From Paucilactobacillus suebicus DSM 5007 = KCTC 3549 (GTDB taxonomy: Bacteria; Bacillota; Bacilli; Lactobacillales; Lactobacillaceae), in assembly GCF_001434475.1 (NCBI RefSeq), contig NZ_AZGF01000012.1, positions 1 to 64,000 on the forward strand: DNA of 64,000 nucleotides, in the 5' to 3' direction. Below, piece by piece: positions 34,344-44,545 of the stretch; within the stretch, counting starts at the first letter, position 1; every line of letters starts with the position of its first letter. The position numbers and the translations under genes are program-made. The notes below the pieces were generated by a model that had not been told where the DNA came from, did no database searches, and saw only the letters and a program-made list of their open reading frames with translations.

Positions 34344-35015
34344 ATGTATACATTTTATGAACAACCAAAATACGCTGTAAGTGGTCTTGATAATCCGCCA
34401 ATTGGGTATGAACTGTTTATTCGTCAGTGGAATAACAACGGTTGGCAGTTACCGAAAGATTTTAATGCGATTACAAGTCAAACATTAAGAGATTTGTTGT
34501 ACGAAACCATCGAAAGTATGCCTAATAATGTGATTATGCTGTCGTTTAATTTGGAACAAAGCCAATTTATCGACCCTAAATTTTTACAAATGGTGGCCGA
34601 CGTTCAAAGTCGAACGGATATCAAGATTTTTACGGAATTGACAGAACGAATTGCTCCGGGAGTGACAAATCAGGAGCTTATTGACGCAGGTCGTCGCTTT
34701 CATGAGGCCGGATTATATGTATGCATTGATGACGTCGGCACGGGGCAGAATACACCGGGGCTGGTGTTGGGTATGAATGATTATATTAATGAGTATAAGT
34801 TTGCGTTCCAAAATTTTAGACCATTTAATGACATTAATGAAATCAAACAGAAACTAGATTTTTGGTACAACTTAGCACAAGAAAAAGGAAAATTATTAGC
34901 GATTGAAGGTCTGGAAGACCAAAAGGAACTCGAAACGGTTAAAGAAAAATACCCATGTTTTGTGGTGCAGGGGTACCTGATGGGAAAACCACAGAGAGTG
35001 GAACAAGGAGAATAG
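34344..35015 (+). CDS. Stand-alone EAL domain protein
   Basis: 223-residue single EAL domain. Recognisable positions are GYELFIRQW in place of the EAL motif (Glu kept), LSFNLEQ for the Asn motif, FTELTE, CIDDVGTGQNTPG for DDFGTG, AIEGLED for AEGVE and VQGYLMGKP. The metal/catalytic KxD region is altered (YKFAF instead of the usual KID), so phosphodiesterase activity is uncertain. It could be an active c-di-GMP hydrolase or a binding protein. It faces the GGDEF protein at 35295-37139 convergently. Confidence 0.8.
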   Translation: MYTFYEQPKYAVSGLDNPPIGYELFIRQWNNNGWQLPKDFNAITSQTLRDLLYETIESMPNNVIMLSFNLEQSQFIDPKFLQMVADVQSRTDIKIFTELTERIAPGVTNQELIDAGRRFHEAGLYVCIDDVGTGQNTPGLVLGMNDYINEYKFAFQNFRPFNDINEIKQKLDFWYNLAQEKGKLLAIEGLEDQKELETVKEKYPCFVVQGYLMGKPQRVEQGE

Positions 35016-35026
35016 CCAGTGGTGTT

Positions 35027-35085
35027 ATCAGAGTAGCCCACGATTAGACCAGCGCGTTGCTGGAATGGTTGTGGGCTACTCTGAT
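35027..35085. repeat. Strong hairpin after EAL gene
   Basis: ATCAGAGTAGCCCAC (35027-35041) pairs fully with GTGGGCTACTCTGAT (35071-35085), with an inner CCAGC/GCTGG hairpin. It lacks a T tract and lacks the LHE ends, so it is either a processing/terminator structure or a relic of an LHE inner stem. Confidence 0.6.
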
Positions 35086-35172
35086 ATCATGTCGGGCTGC
35101 CTTGTGAAACTTGTTTAGGCTGTGCGAATTTGGAGACGGTTATTGATTTGCTACTTGTAATGCTACCTAGCT

Positions 35173-35296
35173 GAAACGTGGAAAAAGACGCAGGCGCCCA
35201 CTATACAACAAGGTGAAATGCATCAACCGCACAATTCGCGGTTAATACATTTCACCTTGTTGTATAACGGCGCCTGTTCGCGTCTTTTTCCACTCT
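35173..35296 (-). repeat. Long-hairpin element LHE-D
   Basis: 124 nt, read on the minus strand from AGAGTG to CACGTTTC. Outer stem GTGGAAAAAGACGC/GCGTCTTTTTCCAC, perfect 14 bp (35178-35191 with 35280-35293). A short GGCGCC-rich internal segment follows, then a 19-bp inner stem TATACAACAAGGTGAAATG with its full complement. The TAG of TAGAGTG (35297-35295) is the stop codon of the GGDEF gene on the same strand. Confidence 0.9.
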
Positions 35297-37139
35297 ATGC
35301 GATGATTGGCAATTCCGCCTTCATAAAGTAATCACCTTGCATGTAGAAAATATTGCCTATCTTACGAGCCCAATTTACCTGTTGTTGATTGGTCACTCCA
35401 CTTAGAATGAAATCTACGTTTTGTTCGAGTGCCATTTTGGCCCAGTTGCTGATGCTGCGGCGTAACTCCGTTTCAGAGTGATCTTCATTTTCTGCTAGGT
35501 CAAACTTAATACCATTGATGTAGTGCATCGCTGGTATCAGCCTGCCTCGATCCGTGTCTACTGTGATTTTGTCGATGACAATTTTAATATTAGCGGCACG
35601 GTAAATTTCACTCATATGTTTCATGCTGTCAATGCTTGGCATGCTGTCTAACGCTATCGCTAATGATTCGGGGCCATCAACGCTGTTGCAAAATGCGATC
35701 AGTTGAGCAGCCACACGAACATCGTTAAATTGAGGAACCGATAAGTAGAGCGTGGCACACAATTTATGACTGTTTACTAGGCAGTCCCGCAATAAGTCGA
35801 TCCGTTGAGTAATCGACAGAGAAGGTGCTTGGGGCTTAATCCATTTTTCCCTTACATGGTCGTACTGCCTGATTGACAAAGCGTTATTGATTAAGGGCTG
35901 GTCAGGCTTTGAAATGTCATAAATTCCCTGAGAGAAGTATGCATAAGTCTTGTCTTGATCATCGTTATCACGAACATGTTGAACTTTGCCATCAATCGTA
36001 ATAATGTCACGGCCGTTTCTTTTACTCGTGTACAAATTATCATCAGCACGCTTGTAAGTTTCATCGACAGTTTTATCGCCAATTCTCAGGCTTGTCATTC
36101 CAACAGAAATTGTAGCTTTAATACTTTGTCCATTATAATCAAAGACATTTTCTCGAATTGATTGCCAGCATTGAGTGATGATCGGCATGACTTTTTCTGG
36201 CGTTTGGTTTGGAAAAGCGATGTTGAATTCCTCTCCACCTGTTCGATAGATTTGGTGACTGTATCCATATTGTCGCAATGTGTCGCGTAGCATTGTCGCA
36301 ATTCCGACTAAAACACGGTTACCGGCTAAGTGCCCATAGCGATCATTAACTAATTTGAAATGATCTACATCGAGGGCAACTAGTGTTAGAGGCTGATCAT
36401 CATCGCGTGCATTGTTAAACATGGCAACACTGTCTTGCTGGTAGAGTGAGTAACTTTTAGCGTTGGTTAAGGTATCATAGCTGGCTAGCTTTTCCATTTC
36501 GTCGTTATGCAGTTCCTGTTTGTGCTGACGAATATAGTACTCGGAAGTGAACACAGACATGACCATGAACATCAAAATAGCTTCGAATGCGATGCCATAG
36601 TTCAAAGTTAAACCAGCGGAAATATGAGGTAATGTTAACCAAAAATCAAACGATAAGATGGCACTCGTAATACTATTAAGCAGTAAATTGTAACGGATTT
36701 TATTATGGTAACGCCGAATTAGCAACAGCATTACCACCAATATTATGACTGATCCCCAAAAAGTGAATTGGGTTAAATCTCCCATATGGTGCATGGTCCA
36801 AATAACAAAAACACCAAGTCCTCTGATTGCAAATTCAAAATTATTGATTTGGTCATCGAAAAGCATGAAGAATAAAACAAATAGTCCTACGTTGTGGTAC
36901 ATCATTGCGTTCGAATTAGCGATGTACCCAGTAATATGAAGAATTAGTCCAATGCCAATGCCCAGCACAATTAACGCAATACGGTAAAATATCTGCATAT
37001 TATGGGCGGTGGTGCGATCCTTGAAGGCCTTGCGCCACAGTGACGAGTAGTATGAAACGAATCCTGCAATAAAAAATGTAGCAACAATTAATTGGGTGAT
37101 CCATGGGCCAAGCGAAACTAACTGCATGTTCATTTTCAT
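35295..37139 (-). CDS. Membrane GGDEF protein with degenerate EAL domain
   Basis: 614 residues. About six N-terminal helices (1-215) form a membrane sensor. The GGDEF domain (about 220-385) has the active motif YRTGGEEFNIAF and the substrate region DVDHFKLVNDRYGHLAG, so diguanylate cyclase activity is likely. No RxxD inhibitory site precedes it. The C-terminal domain (about 415-614) is EAL-like but lacks the EAL, DDFGTG and EGVE residues, while keeping GIKFD and MQGDYF; it is probably a non-catalytic binding domain. It faces an EAL protein, forming a small c-di-GMP unit. Its stop codon is supplied by LHE-D. Confidence 0.87.
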   Translation of the reverse strand: MKMNMQLVSLGPWITQLIVATFFIAGFVSYYSSLWRKAFKDRTTAHNMQIFYRIALIVLGIGIGLILHITGYIANSNAMMYHNVGLFVLFFMLFDDQINNFEFAIRGLGVFVIWTMHHMGDLTQFTFWGSVIILVVMLLLIRRYHNKIRYNLLLNSITSAILSFDFWLTLPHISAGLTLNYGIAFEAILMFMVMSVFTSEYYIRQHKQELHNDEMEKLASYDTLTNAKSYSLYQQDSVAMFNNARDDDQPLTLVALDVDHFKLVNDRYGHLAGNRVLVGIATMLRDTLRQYGYSHQIYRTGGEEFNIAFPNQTPEKVMPIITQCWQSIRENVFDYNGQSIKATISVGMTSLRIGDKTVDETYKRADDNLYTSKRNGRDIITIDGKVQHVRDNDDQDKTYAYFSQGIYDISKPDQPLINNALSIRQYDHVREKWIKPQAPSLSITQRIDLLRDCLVNSHKLCATLYLSVPQFNDVRVAAQLIAFCNSVDGPESLAIALDSMPSIDSMKHMSEIYRAANIKIVIDKITVDTDRGRLIPAMHYINGIKFDLAENEDHSETELRRSISNWAKMALEQNVDFILSGVTNQQQVNWARKIGNIFYMQGDYFMKAELPIIA

Positions 37140-37460
37140 GAATATCCCCCCTTTGTACTCACTACACTTGTTTAGTACGTTAAATGTATATACACGTATA
37201 GAATCAATTATATATTAATCTTTGTATAAAACCAGGCCTTGAGAGACGAAAGTTAACAACTATGGCGGCCGTAGAAACGTTAGTCTATCAGTTATTCGTT
37301 AATCTTCGCATTCATATAAAGTTAGAATATCGGTAATGACGAATGAACTATTATTTTTAGTTTGAATTACACTTATCTACCGATATATAAAAGCGAATTT
37401 TAATCGAATCAGAGGCAAACTGCTAAATAAATCGTACTGTACAGCACATATCAGTTGAAA

Positions 37461-37474
37461 TTAAAGCGCTTTCT
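37461..37474 (+). promoter_or_regulatory. cre-like site upstream of cydABDC
   Basis: TTAAAGCGCTTTCT matches the CcpA consensus TGWAARCGYTWNCW at 13 of 14 positions. It lies about 110 bp before cydA in the 442-bp gap 37140-37581, which also must hold the promoters of the divergent GGDEF gene. I see no riboswitch or small gene in that gap. Confidence 0.6.
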
Positions 37475-37581
37475 AGGTATATTTAGGGTGTAGGATTCTG
37501 AGTTATTTTTGTATTAGCTATGATTAATATTTGTTTGATTTATATTTTGTTTATCGATTGCTAATGAATGGAGGGGTTAGG

Positions 37582-39003
37582 ATGACGATCGTGTCGTTAG
37601 CGCGTTTTCAATTTGCAATGACCACTGTATTTCATTTTTTCTTTGTGCCATTTTCAATTGGAACAGCGTTGGCAGTTGCCATCATGGAAACATTGTACGT
37701 GACGACTAAAAACGAAATGTACAAGAAAATGACCAAATTTTGGGGAAACATTTTTTTACTTAGCTTTGCCGTTGGGGTTGTTACCGGTATTATTCAGGAA
37801 TTTCAGTTTGGCATGAATTGGTCTGATTACTCGAGATTCGTCGGTGATATTTTCGGTGCACCATTAGCAGTGGAAGCGTTACTTGCATTCTTTGCTGAAT
37901 CGACGTTCTTGGGGTTATGGATATTTACTTGGGATAAAATGAAGCCGAAAATTCATGCTCTGTTTATTTGGCTAGTTGTGCTGGCCTCGATGACTTCGGC
38001 ATTTTGGATTTTGGCTGCGAACAGCTTTATGCAACATCCAGTTGGCTACACCATCAAGAATGGCCGTGCGCAAATGAACGACTTTGGTGCATTGTTAACG
38101 AATCCCCAGGTGTGGATGGAATTTAGCCACGTGATCGCCGCTGCCATCACAATGGGTGGCGTCATAGTAGCAGGTCTCTCGGCATTTCAGTTACTTCGCA
38201 AAAAAGTTGATATTAAATCCTTTTATCAAAAATCAATGCGCATTGGCCTGTTGATCACTCTTCTCGGGTCAGTGGCGGTGATGGCGGCTGGTGATGTTCA
38301 GATGAAGTACTTAATCAAAGAACAGCCAATGAAATTTGCTGCAACTGAAGGTAACTACAAGGATACCGGTGATCCAGCAGCATGGACGCTGGTTGCGTGG
38401 GATAACACTCGGGAACACAAGCAAGTATTTGGTATCGAAATCCCTTATATGCTCAGTATTTTGGCATATGATAAGCCAACTGGATCATTAAAAGGGATGG
38501 ATACTATTAATAAAGAATTGGAAGCAGAGTACGGTTCAGATAAGAGCTACTACCCGCCAGTTAACACTTTATTCTGGAGTTTCAGAATCATGGCTGGGTT
38601 CGGCGTACTAATGTTTCTCATGGGGGCCTTGGGATTAATTCTCACTAGAAAGAAAAAACCAATCCTGTACAAACATCGGTGGATGCTGTGGATTATGGGG
38701 CTGTGCACCTTTACCCCATTTATGGCAAACACCGCTGGTTGGTTTATCACCGAGCTTGGTCGCTATCCGTGGACGGTCTACGGTCTCTATACAATTAAGC
38801 AAAGTGTCTCGCCGAATGTTTCAGTGACGTCGTTGCTAATTTCCAATACAGTCTACTTTCTGCTCTTCTCAGGGTTAGCTCTGACGATGATTTTCTTAGT
38901 GATTCGTGAGTTAAAGAAGGGCCCAGATTACGAAGAACGTCAGTTAGAAAAGGATGCTTCAATGTCGGTTGATCCGTTTGACAAGGGGGCGTTTAACGAA
39001 TGA
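37582..39003 (+). CDS. cydA: Cytochrome bd ubiquinol/menaquinol oxidase subunit I
   Basis: 473-residue integral membrane subunit that binds hemes b558, b595 and d and oxidises menaquinol with O2. The start SLARFQFAMTTVFHFFFVP contains the conserved His. GMNWSDYSRFVGDIFGAPLA and MQHPVGY are CydA signatures; the Q-loop is of the short type found in Gram-positives. GGAGGGG lies 7 bp before ATG 37582; the frame is open further upstream but without a ribosome site. First gene of cydA-cydB-cydD-cydC, with overlapping ends. Confidence 0.95.
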   Translation: MTIVSLARFQFAMTTVFHFFFVPFSIGTALAVAIMETLYVTTKNEMYKKMTKFWGNIFLLSFAVGVVTGIIQEFQFGMNWSDYSRFVGDIFGAPLAVEALLAFFAESTFLGLWIFTWDKMKPKIHALFIWLVVLASMTSAFWILAANSFMQHPVGYTIKNGRAQMNDFGALLTNPQVWMEFSHVIAAAITMGGVIVAGLSAFQLLRKKVDIKSFYQKSMRIGLLITLLGSVAVMAAGDVQMKYLIKEQPMKFAATEGNYKDTGDPAAWTLVAWDNTREHKQVFGIEIPYMLSILAYDKPTGSLKGMDTINKELEAEYGSDKSYYPPVNTLFWSFRIMAGFGVLMFLMGALGLILTRKKKPILYKHRWMLWIMGLCTFTPFMANTAGWFITELGRYPWTVYGLYTIKQSVSPNVSVTSLLISNTVYFLLFSGLALTMIFLVIRELKKGPDYEERQLEKDASMSVDPFDKGAFNE

Positions 39004-40013
39004 GTATTACACAGATTTTATGGTTCGTTTTAATCGGCATTTTGTTCGCGGGATTCTTCTTTCTGGAAGGATTTGATTTCGGCGTCGGCATGTCGGTTCA
39101 AACGCTAGCGCATAATGAACACGAAAAAGATCAAGTTGTGGAAACAATTGGGCCAGTTTGGGATGGTAACGAAGTGTGGTTAATCACTGCTGGTGGTGCA
39201 ATCTTTGCATCGTTTCCGTACTGGTATGCGTCACTATTTAGCGGGTACTATCTGATACTGTTAATCATTTTGGTTGGCCTGATTATCCGCGGGGTGTCAT
39301 TTGAGTTTCGACATCGCATGCCGACGGATAAAAAGTTTATTTGGAACTGGACACTTAGTTTAGGTAGCTTTATTGTGCCGTTCTTTTTCGGTGTACTGTT
39401 TATCAGTATGGTACAGGGGATGCCACTCGATGCCCAGGGTAATATGAATGCTCACTTTACGGATTACATTAATCTGTTTTCAGTTGTTGGAGGAGTTGCA
39501 CTAACCTTATTGTGTTACCTACATGGCCTGAATTATATTGGCTTGAAGACGTTAGGACCGATTCGTGATCGAGCTCGTAACTACGCCGAAGCACTGTATT
39601 GGGTGTTGTATGCAGGTCTGGTTGTCTTTGCAATCTTGTTGTTCTTCAAGACAGACTTCTTCACAGTCCATCCGATTTCTACTTTGTCACTATTGGTTGT
39701 GATTGTGGTGCTAACGCTGATTGCTAACGTGGCCGTGGTTAAAAACCGAGAAGGATGGGCGTTTATTACCAGTGGATTGTCGCTTGTTGCTTTAGTTGGA
39801 CTGCTGTTTGCAGGCCTTTTCCCTCGTGTGATGGTTAGTTCACTCGGACATCAATATGATTTACTTATCAAGAATGCATCGTCTAGTCCGTACACATTGC
39901 ATATCATGACGATCATTGCGTTTACTGTGTTACCGTTTGTCTTGGCATACACAGTCTGGACTTACTATATCTTTAGAAAACGAATCTCGACTTCGCTCGG
40001 GGCAAGATCATGA
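39000..40013 (+). CDS. cydB: Cytochrome bd oxidase subunit II
   Basis: 337-residue membrane partner of CydA. FLEGFDFGVGM near residue 22 and GPVWDGNEVWLITAGGAIFASFP are the family signatures. It overlaps the cydA stop by 4 bp (ATGA) and the start of cydD by 4 bp, indicating translational coupling. About eight to nine helices, no own cofactor. Confidence 0.95.
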   Translation: MSITQILWFVLIGILFAGFFFLEGFDFGVGMSVQTLAHNEHEKDQVVETIGPVWDGNEVWLITAGGAIFASFPYWYASLFSGYYLILLIILVGLIIRGVSFEFRHRMPTDKKFIWNWTLSLGSFIVPFFFGVLFISMVQGMPLDAQGNMNAHFTDYINLFSVVGGVALTLLCYLHGLNYIGLKTLGPIRDRARNYAEALYWVLYAGLVVFAILLFFKTDFFTVHPISTLSLLVVIVVLTLIANVAVVKNREGWAFITSGLSLVALVGLLFAGLFPRVMVSSLGHQYDLLIKNASSSPYTLHIMTIIAFTVLPFVLAYTVWTYYIFRKRISTSLGARS

Positions 40014-41737
40014 TTGATAAGCAATTAATGAAGCTCCCTGGGATTAAGAGAGTGATGGGAGTGCTTGTGGGACTATCGGTTCTGCAAGCATTCTTTATTA
40101 TCGGTCAGGCATATGCACTTGGCCGGTCGATCACAAATCTCTGGGACGGACAGTCGGTGAAAGAACAAATTAATTTGATGATTTTATTTGCGGTCGTTTA
40201 CCTTGGCCGCCATTTATCAATTTATTTTCGCAACCGGTTGCTTGATCGGTATGCCTATCAACAAGCCAATGACATTCGCAACCAGCTACTGGAAAAAGTC
40301 TTTAAACTTGGCCCACAAGTTGTTCAACACCAAGGAACTGGCAGCATGGTGACAATGGCGTTAGATGGTGTTGATCAGGTTGAAGATTACTTTCATTTGA
40401 TTCTCTCCAAAATGATTAACATGATGGTGATCCCTTGGATTATTTTAGTGGCTGTGTACCTACTCGACGTTGAATCAGGGATCATTTTGACACTTGTTTT
40501 TCCGTTAATTATTATCTTTATGATCATTCTTGGCTATGCAGCACAAGGAAAGGCGGACAAACAATTTGCGGTCTTTCAAATGCTGTCGAATCACTTTATT
40601 GATTCACTGCGAGGCATCGACACGCTCAAGTATTTTGGTTTGAGTAAGAAGTATGCCAACAGCATTTTTAATACAAGTGAGCGATTCCGCAAGGCAACAA
40701 TGAATACACTTAAAATTGCTATACTATCAACGTTCGCTCTCGATTTCTTTACAACACTTTCAATCGCCATTGTGGCTGTATTTTTGGGATTACGCTTAAT
40801 CGATGCACACATTTTGTTGTTTCCGGCACTGACAGTGCTGATTTTGGTACCAGAATATTTCTTACCAATTCGAGATTTTTCAGGTGACTATCACGCCACG
40901 CTAAATGGTAAAAATTCAATGCATGCAATTTACGAAATTTTGGATCAACCTGAAGATCAAACCGAGCCAGTTAAACTACAGCATTGGGATGAAAATCAAC
41001 CATTAAATGTTTCACACCTAAATTTTGATTATGTGACCGGCGCTGGTCTAAAAGATCTTAATTTGAATTTTAGTGGTTATGAAAAGGTTGGCATCATTGG
41101 TGTTAGTGGTTCGGGCAAATCAACACTAATTAACGTTTTAAGTGGCTTTTTAACGCCGCGTGATGGCAATATTAAGGTTGGTAATGCAGAATTGACTAGC
41201 TTTAACCAGCCTGATTGGCAGAAACAGTTAATTTATATTCCACAAAACCCCTATATATTTCAAATGACGGTCCGTGACAATATTGCCTTCTATCATCCAA
41301 ACGCCACTGATGATGAGGTTAGGCAGGCGATCGAGGTTGTGGGTCTACAACAACTTGTCGATGATTTGCCTGAGGGTTTAGATACGGTGATTGGTGAAGG
41401 TGCACGCAGTTTGAGCGGTGGTCAATCGCAACGGGTGGCACTAGCGAGGGCTTTCTTAGACCAAAATCGCCGGGTACTTCTTTTCGACGAGCCGACTGCT
41501 CACCTTGATATTGAAACAGAAGTGGAACTGCGTGAACGGATGATTCCAATCATGAAGAACCATCTAGTATTCTTTGCGACACACAGATTGCACTGGATGA
41601 AAGAGATGGATTACATTCTGGTCATGGATCATGGCCAGGTCGTTGAGCAGGGAACATTGGATGAGTTACAGGCAAATAATGGCGCTTTTGCTAAATTAAC
41701 AGCAGCAATGCGGGGAAAGGAGGCCCACGATGAATAA
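40010..41737 (+). CDS. cydD: Thiol reductant ABC exporter subunit CydD
   Basis: 575-residue half-transporter: six-helix ABC exporter domain (about 1-320) and ATPase domain with Walker A GVSGSGKSTLINV, signature SLSGGQSQRVALARAF and Walker B RVLLFDEPTAHLD. With CydC it forms the heterodimer that exports glutathione/cysteine or handles heme and is needed for cytochrome bd assembly. It is translationally coupled to both neighbours. Confidence 0.92.
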   Translation: MIDKQLMKLPGIKRVMGVLVGLSVLQAFFIIGQAYALGRSITNLWDGQSVKEQINLMILFAVVYLGRHLSIYFRNRLLDRYAYQQANDIRNQLLEKVFKLGPQVVQHQGTGSMVTMALDGVDQVEDYFHLILSKMINMMVIPWIILVAVYLLDVESGIILTLVFPLIIIFMIILGYAAQGKADKQFAVFQMLSNHFIDSLRGIDTLKYFGLSKKYANSIFNTSERFRKATMNTLKIAILSTFALDFFTTLSIAIVAVFLGLRLIDAHILLFPALTVLILVPEYFLPIRDFSGDYHATLNGKNSMHAIYEILDQPEDQTEPVKLQHWDENQPLNVSHLNFDYVTGAGLKDLNLNFSGYEKVGIIGVSGSGKSTLINVLSGFLTPRDGNIKVGNAELTSFNQPDWQKQLIYIPQNPYIFQMTVRDNIAFYHPNATDDEVRQAIEVVGLQQLVDDLPEGLDTVIGEGARSLSGGQSQRVALARAFLDQNRRVLLFDEPTAHLDIETEVELRERMIPIMKNHLVFFATHRLHWMKEMDYILVMDHGQVVEQGTLDELQANNGAFAKLTAAMRGKEAHDE

Positions 41738-43475
41738 AATTGGTTTTTTCAACTCTTTAAAAAATGACCAATGGGTAAAACCATTTCTACAGAAGTATAA
41801 GAAGGCGTTGATCTTGGCTTTGACTCTCGGGGTGATCACCTTTATCTGCGGTGGTGCGTTAATGTTTAACTCTGGTTATTTGATTAGTCGTGCGGCTTCT
41901 CTGCCAGAGAATATTTTGTTGATTTATGTACCGATTGTTTTGACCAGAGCTTTCGGAATTGGTAGGCCAGTTTTTCGTTATGTTGAAAGACTTGTCAGCC
42001 ATAACTGGGTCCTGAAAATGACTTCCGGGTTACGCCTGAAATTATATCAATCGCTAGAAACGAGAGCTTTATTTATTAAGCAAGACTACCGAACTGGCGA
42101 TATTCTCGGCTTGCTTTCAGAAGATATTAATCACATTCAAAATTTGTACTTGAGAACTATTTTCCCAACTATCATTGCCTGGGTGCTGTATGCGATCGTG
42201 ATAATTGGACTTGGTTATTTTTCAATTTTTTTTGCACTAGCGATGTTGCTGCTGATGGCAATTGTTGTCTTCGGTGTCCCACTGTGGTCAGTAATTGTCA
42301 GTGGTGCCCGTCAAGAACAACAAAAGCAGATCAAAAACGTGCTCTATGGTGAACTTACGGACAACGTGATGGGCGTGTCAGATTGGATCTTTAGTCAACA
42401 AGCTGACGAATATGTGCAACATCATGAAAAATCACAAGCCAAACTCCACAAAGTAAATGCTAAACTGCAAAGCGTGAATAATTTTCGTGATTTGATGGTT
42501 CAGCTAATGTTTGGTGTAATTACGCTTGCTTTATTGATCTGGGCAGGTAACTATTTCCCGGGAAATCATGGTGGCTCTGCCAACTGGATTGCGGCATTTG
42601 TGCTATCAGTTTTTCCATTAATTGATGCTTTTGCCCCGCTTCCTGCAGCGGCACAGGAGACAAATGTCTATCAAGATTCTGTCAACCGATTTAACGACTT
42701 ACCAGCGGCAAATAAAAAAACTGACGATCATCAACAGATAACCGGACCAGTTTCATTATCGGTGTCACATGTATCGTTTACGTACCCGGAAAGTAACAAA
42801 GGAGTTCTTTCTAACGTTGATCTACAAATCAATCCAGGTGATAAACTTGCCATCTTAGGCCGCAGTGGGTCCGGTAAAAGTACTTTAGCTCACTTATTGC
42901 GAGGGGATTTAACCCCCACGGATGGGTCGGTGAAGATTAATAGCATTGATGTTGCAGAATTTGGAGATGATATCAGCAATTACATTGGCGTGATTCATCA
43001 AAATCCTTATCTGTTTAATACTAGTATTTTAAATAACGTTCGGCTGGGGAGAGAAAGTGCAACAGAAGACGAAGTTTGGCATGTGCTTGAACGAGTGGGG
43101 CTAAAGTCATTGATTCAATCAATGCCAGATGGATTAAACACTTTGGTAGATGAAGCGGGCCTGAGATTCTCAGGTGGTGAACGTCATAGACTGGCTTTAG
43201 CCAGAATTTTACTCAAGGAAGTACCAATTATTCTATTGGACGAACCAACTGTGGGACTTGACCCGATTACTGAACAACATCTGTTGGACACGTTTTTTAC
43301 ACAGTTAACCGGTAAGACAATTATCTGGATTACTCATCATCTACAAGGTATTGATCTGATGGATCAGGTTGTTTTTATTGAGGATGGTCAAATTGAAATG
43401 AGCGGATCACCGGCAGAGTTGGAACAGGGAAATGAGCACTATCGTCAATTAAGAGCCATTGATCAGGGTATTTAG
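41730..43475 (+). CDS. cydC: Thiol reductant ABC exporter subunit CydC
   Basis: 581-residue second half-transporter. Helices at about 25-60, 135-190 and 250-285 precede an ATPase domain with Walker A GRSGSGKSTLAHL, signature RFSGGERHRLALARIL and Walker B IILLDEPTVGLD. FGIGRPVFRYVERLVSHN is characteristic of CydC. It overlaps cydD by 8 bp at the start, and its last bases overlap the convergent polyprenyl synthase stop by 4 bp. Confidence 0.92.
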   Translation: MNKIGFFNSLKNDQWVKPFLQKYKKALILALTLGVITFICGGALMFNSGYLISRAASLPENILLIYVPIVLTRAFGIGRPVFRYVERLVSHNWVLKMTSGLRLKLYQSLETRALFIKQDYRTGDILGLLSEDINHIQNLYLRTIFPTIIAWVLYAIVIIGLGYFSIFFALAMLLLMAIVVFGVPLWSVIVSGARQEQQKQIKNVLYGELTDNVMGVSDWIFSQQADEYVQHHEKSQAKLHKVNAKLQSVNNFRDLMVQLMFGVITLALLIWAGNYFPGNHGGSANWIAAFVLSVFPLIDAFAPLPAAAQETNVYQDSVNRFNDLPAANKKTDDHQQITGPVSLSVSHVSFTYPESNKGVLSNVDLQINPGDKLAILGRSGSGKSTLAHLLRGDLTPTDGSVKINSIDVAEFGDDISNYIGVIHQNPYLFNTSILNNVRLGRESATEDEVWHVLERVGLKSLIQSMPDGLNTLVDEAGLRFSGGERHRLALARILLKEVPIILLDEPTVGLDPITEQHLLDTFFTQLTGKTIIWITHHLQGIDLMDQVVFIEDGQIEMSGSPAELEQGNEHYRQLRAIDQGI

Positions 43476-44452
43476 TATTGCCGATCAAGCAATTTTTTTG
43501 ATAGTGTCTGGATCGTCTTTTTGGCATTGCTGGCGGGAATGTGATTAATTAACGTGATCGTCTCATCGTAATACTGTTTAGCATATTGTTTGGACTGCTG
43601 AATGCCACCGTATTGGTTAACCATTTTGGCAACTATTCGAACTTCGTCTTCTGTAATCAATTGTTTTTTTTGTAAATACTGATCGAATTCATCCTCATGA
43701 TTTTGACGAGCTAGAATTAGAGGTAGTGTGTAGATTCCTTGAGCTAAATCTTCAGTAATTGGCTTTTTTAACGTTTTAGCATCGGATGAGTAGTCGAGAA
43801 TGTCATCGTAAATTTGAAATGCGATGCCGATATTACGCCCAATCGTGCCAGCTGCCTTTTCTAATTCCGACCCACCATTGCTCAGATGAACGCCTTCATA
43901 GCAAGCGAGTTCAAATAGTCGCGCTGTTTTACCAGTAATATTATGCAGGTAATTTTCAACTGTTTGGTTTAGGTTAAAACGATCTGCTTTTTGACCAAGC
44001 TCACCAAGGAGTAATTGCTTCATGGTTAGCGCATTTTCTGCCATTAGACTAGTGCCGTTAAGGGTTTCAATTAGTAGCTCAAAAAATTGAGTAAATAAGA
44101 AGTCACCAGCATAAACAGCAGTGTCCTTGCCACATTTGGATTGAACAGTGATCGTTCCACGACGCAGGGGTGAATCATCAATAATGTCATCATGAATTAA
44201 GGTGGCCATATGGAGCATTTCTAACGATGCAGCGACATTAATGTAATTGGTTTGTTTGTTAGCGTCTCTATCATTCAGATCAGCAAATAGCAAAAAGAGC
44301 GCAGGCCGAAGCATCTTGCCGCCTGAGTGTAGAAAGTTATCGAGTGCTTCTTGAACGTCAGGAATGTCGATCGTTAACCGATTTTCTAATAGTTCTAATA
44401 CCTGATCAAGCTGCTTTTTGACGGGCGGATATGTATTCCAAAATTCTAACAT
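43472..44452 (-). CDS. Polyprenyl (heptaprenyl-type) diphosphate synthase
   Basis: 326-residue trans-isoprenyl diphosphate synthase that makes the menaquinone side chain. First aspartate-rich motif LIHDDIIDDSPLRRG, second QIYDDILDY; GGKMLRPAL near residue 49 binds isopentenyl diphosphate. It resembles the catalytic HepT/IspB type; no hepS partner is adjacent. GGGAGTGA precedes ATG. Convergent with cydC and divergent from menA, in keeping with a quinone-synthesis cluster. Product chain length cannot be read from sequence. Confidence 0.88.
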   Translation of the reverse strand: MLEFWNTYPPVKKQLDQVLELLENRLTIDIPDVQEALDNFLHSGGKMLRPALFLLFADLNDRDANKQTNYINVAASLEMLHMATLIHDDIIDDSPLRRGTITVQSKCGKDTAVYAGDFLFTQFFELLIETLNGTSLMAENALTMKQLLLGELGQKADRFNLNQTVENYLHNITGKTARLFELACYEGVHLSNGGSELEKAAGTIGRNIGIAFQIYDDILDYSSDAKTLKKPITEDLAQGIYTLPLILARQNHEDEFDQYLQKKQLITEDEVRIVAKMVNQYGGIQQSKQYAKQYYDETITLINHIPASNAKKTIQTLSKKLLDRQY

Positions 44453-44545
44453 TGCTGATCACTCCCTTATTACTAGTTTCTAATACCATTCTACCTTAAA
44501 ATGTAGGTAAGACATATTCAAACATACTGAAATGAGGTGATTCAA

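Noticed and set aside
36745-36939. Antisense frames inside the GGDEF gene and many similar frames elsewhere
   Set aside because: They lie fully inside genes with clear domain content, lack ribosome sites and show no recognisable protein family.
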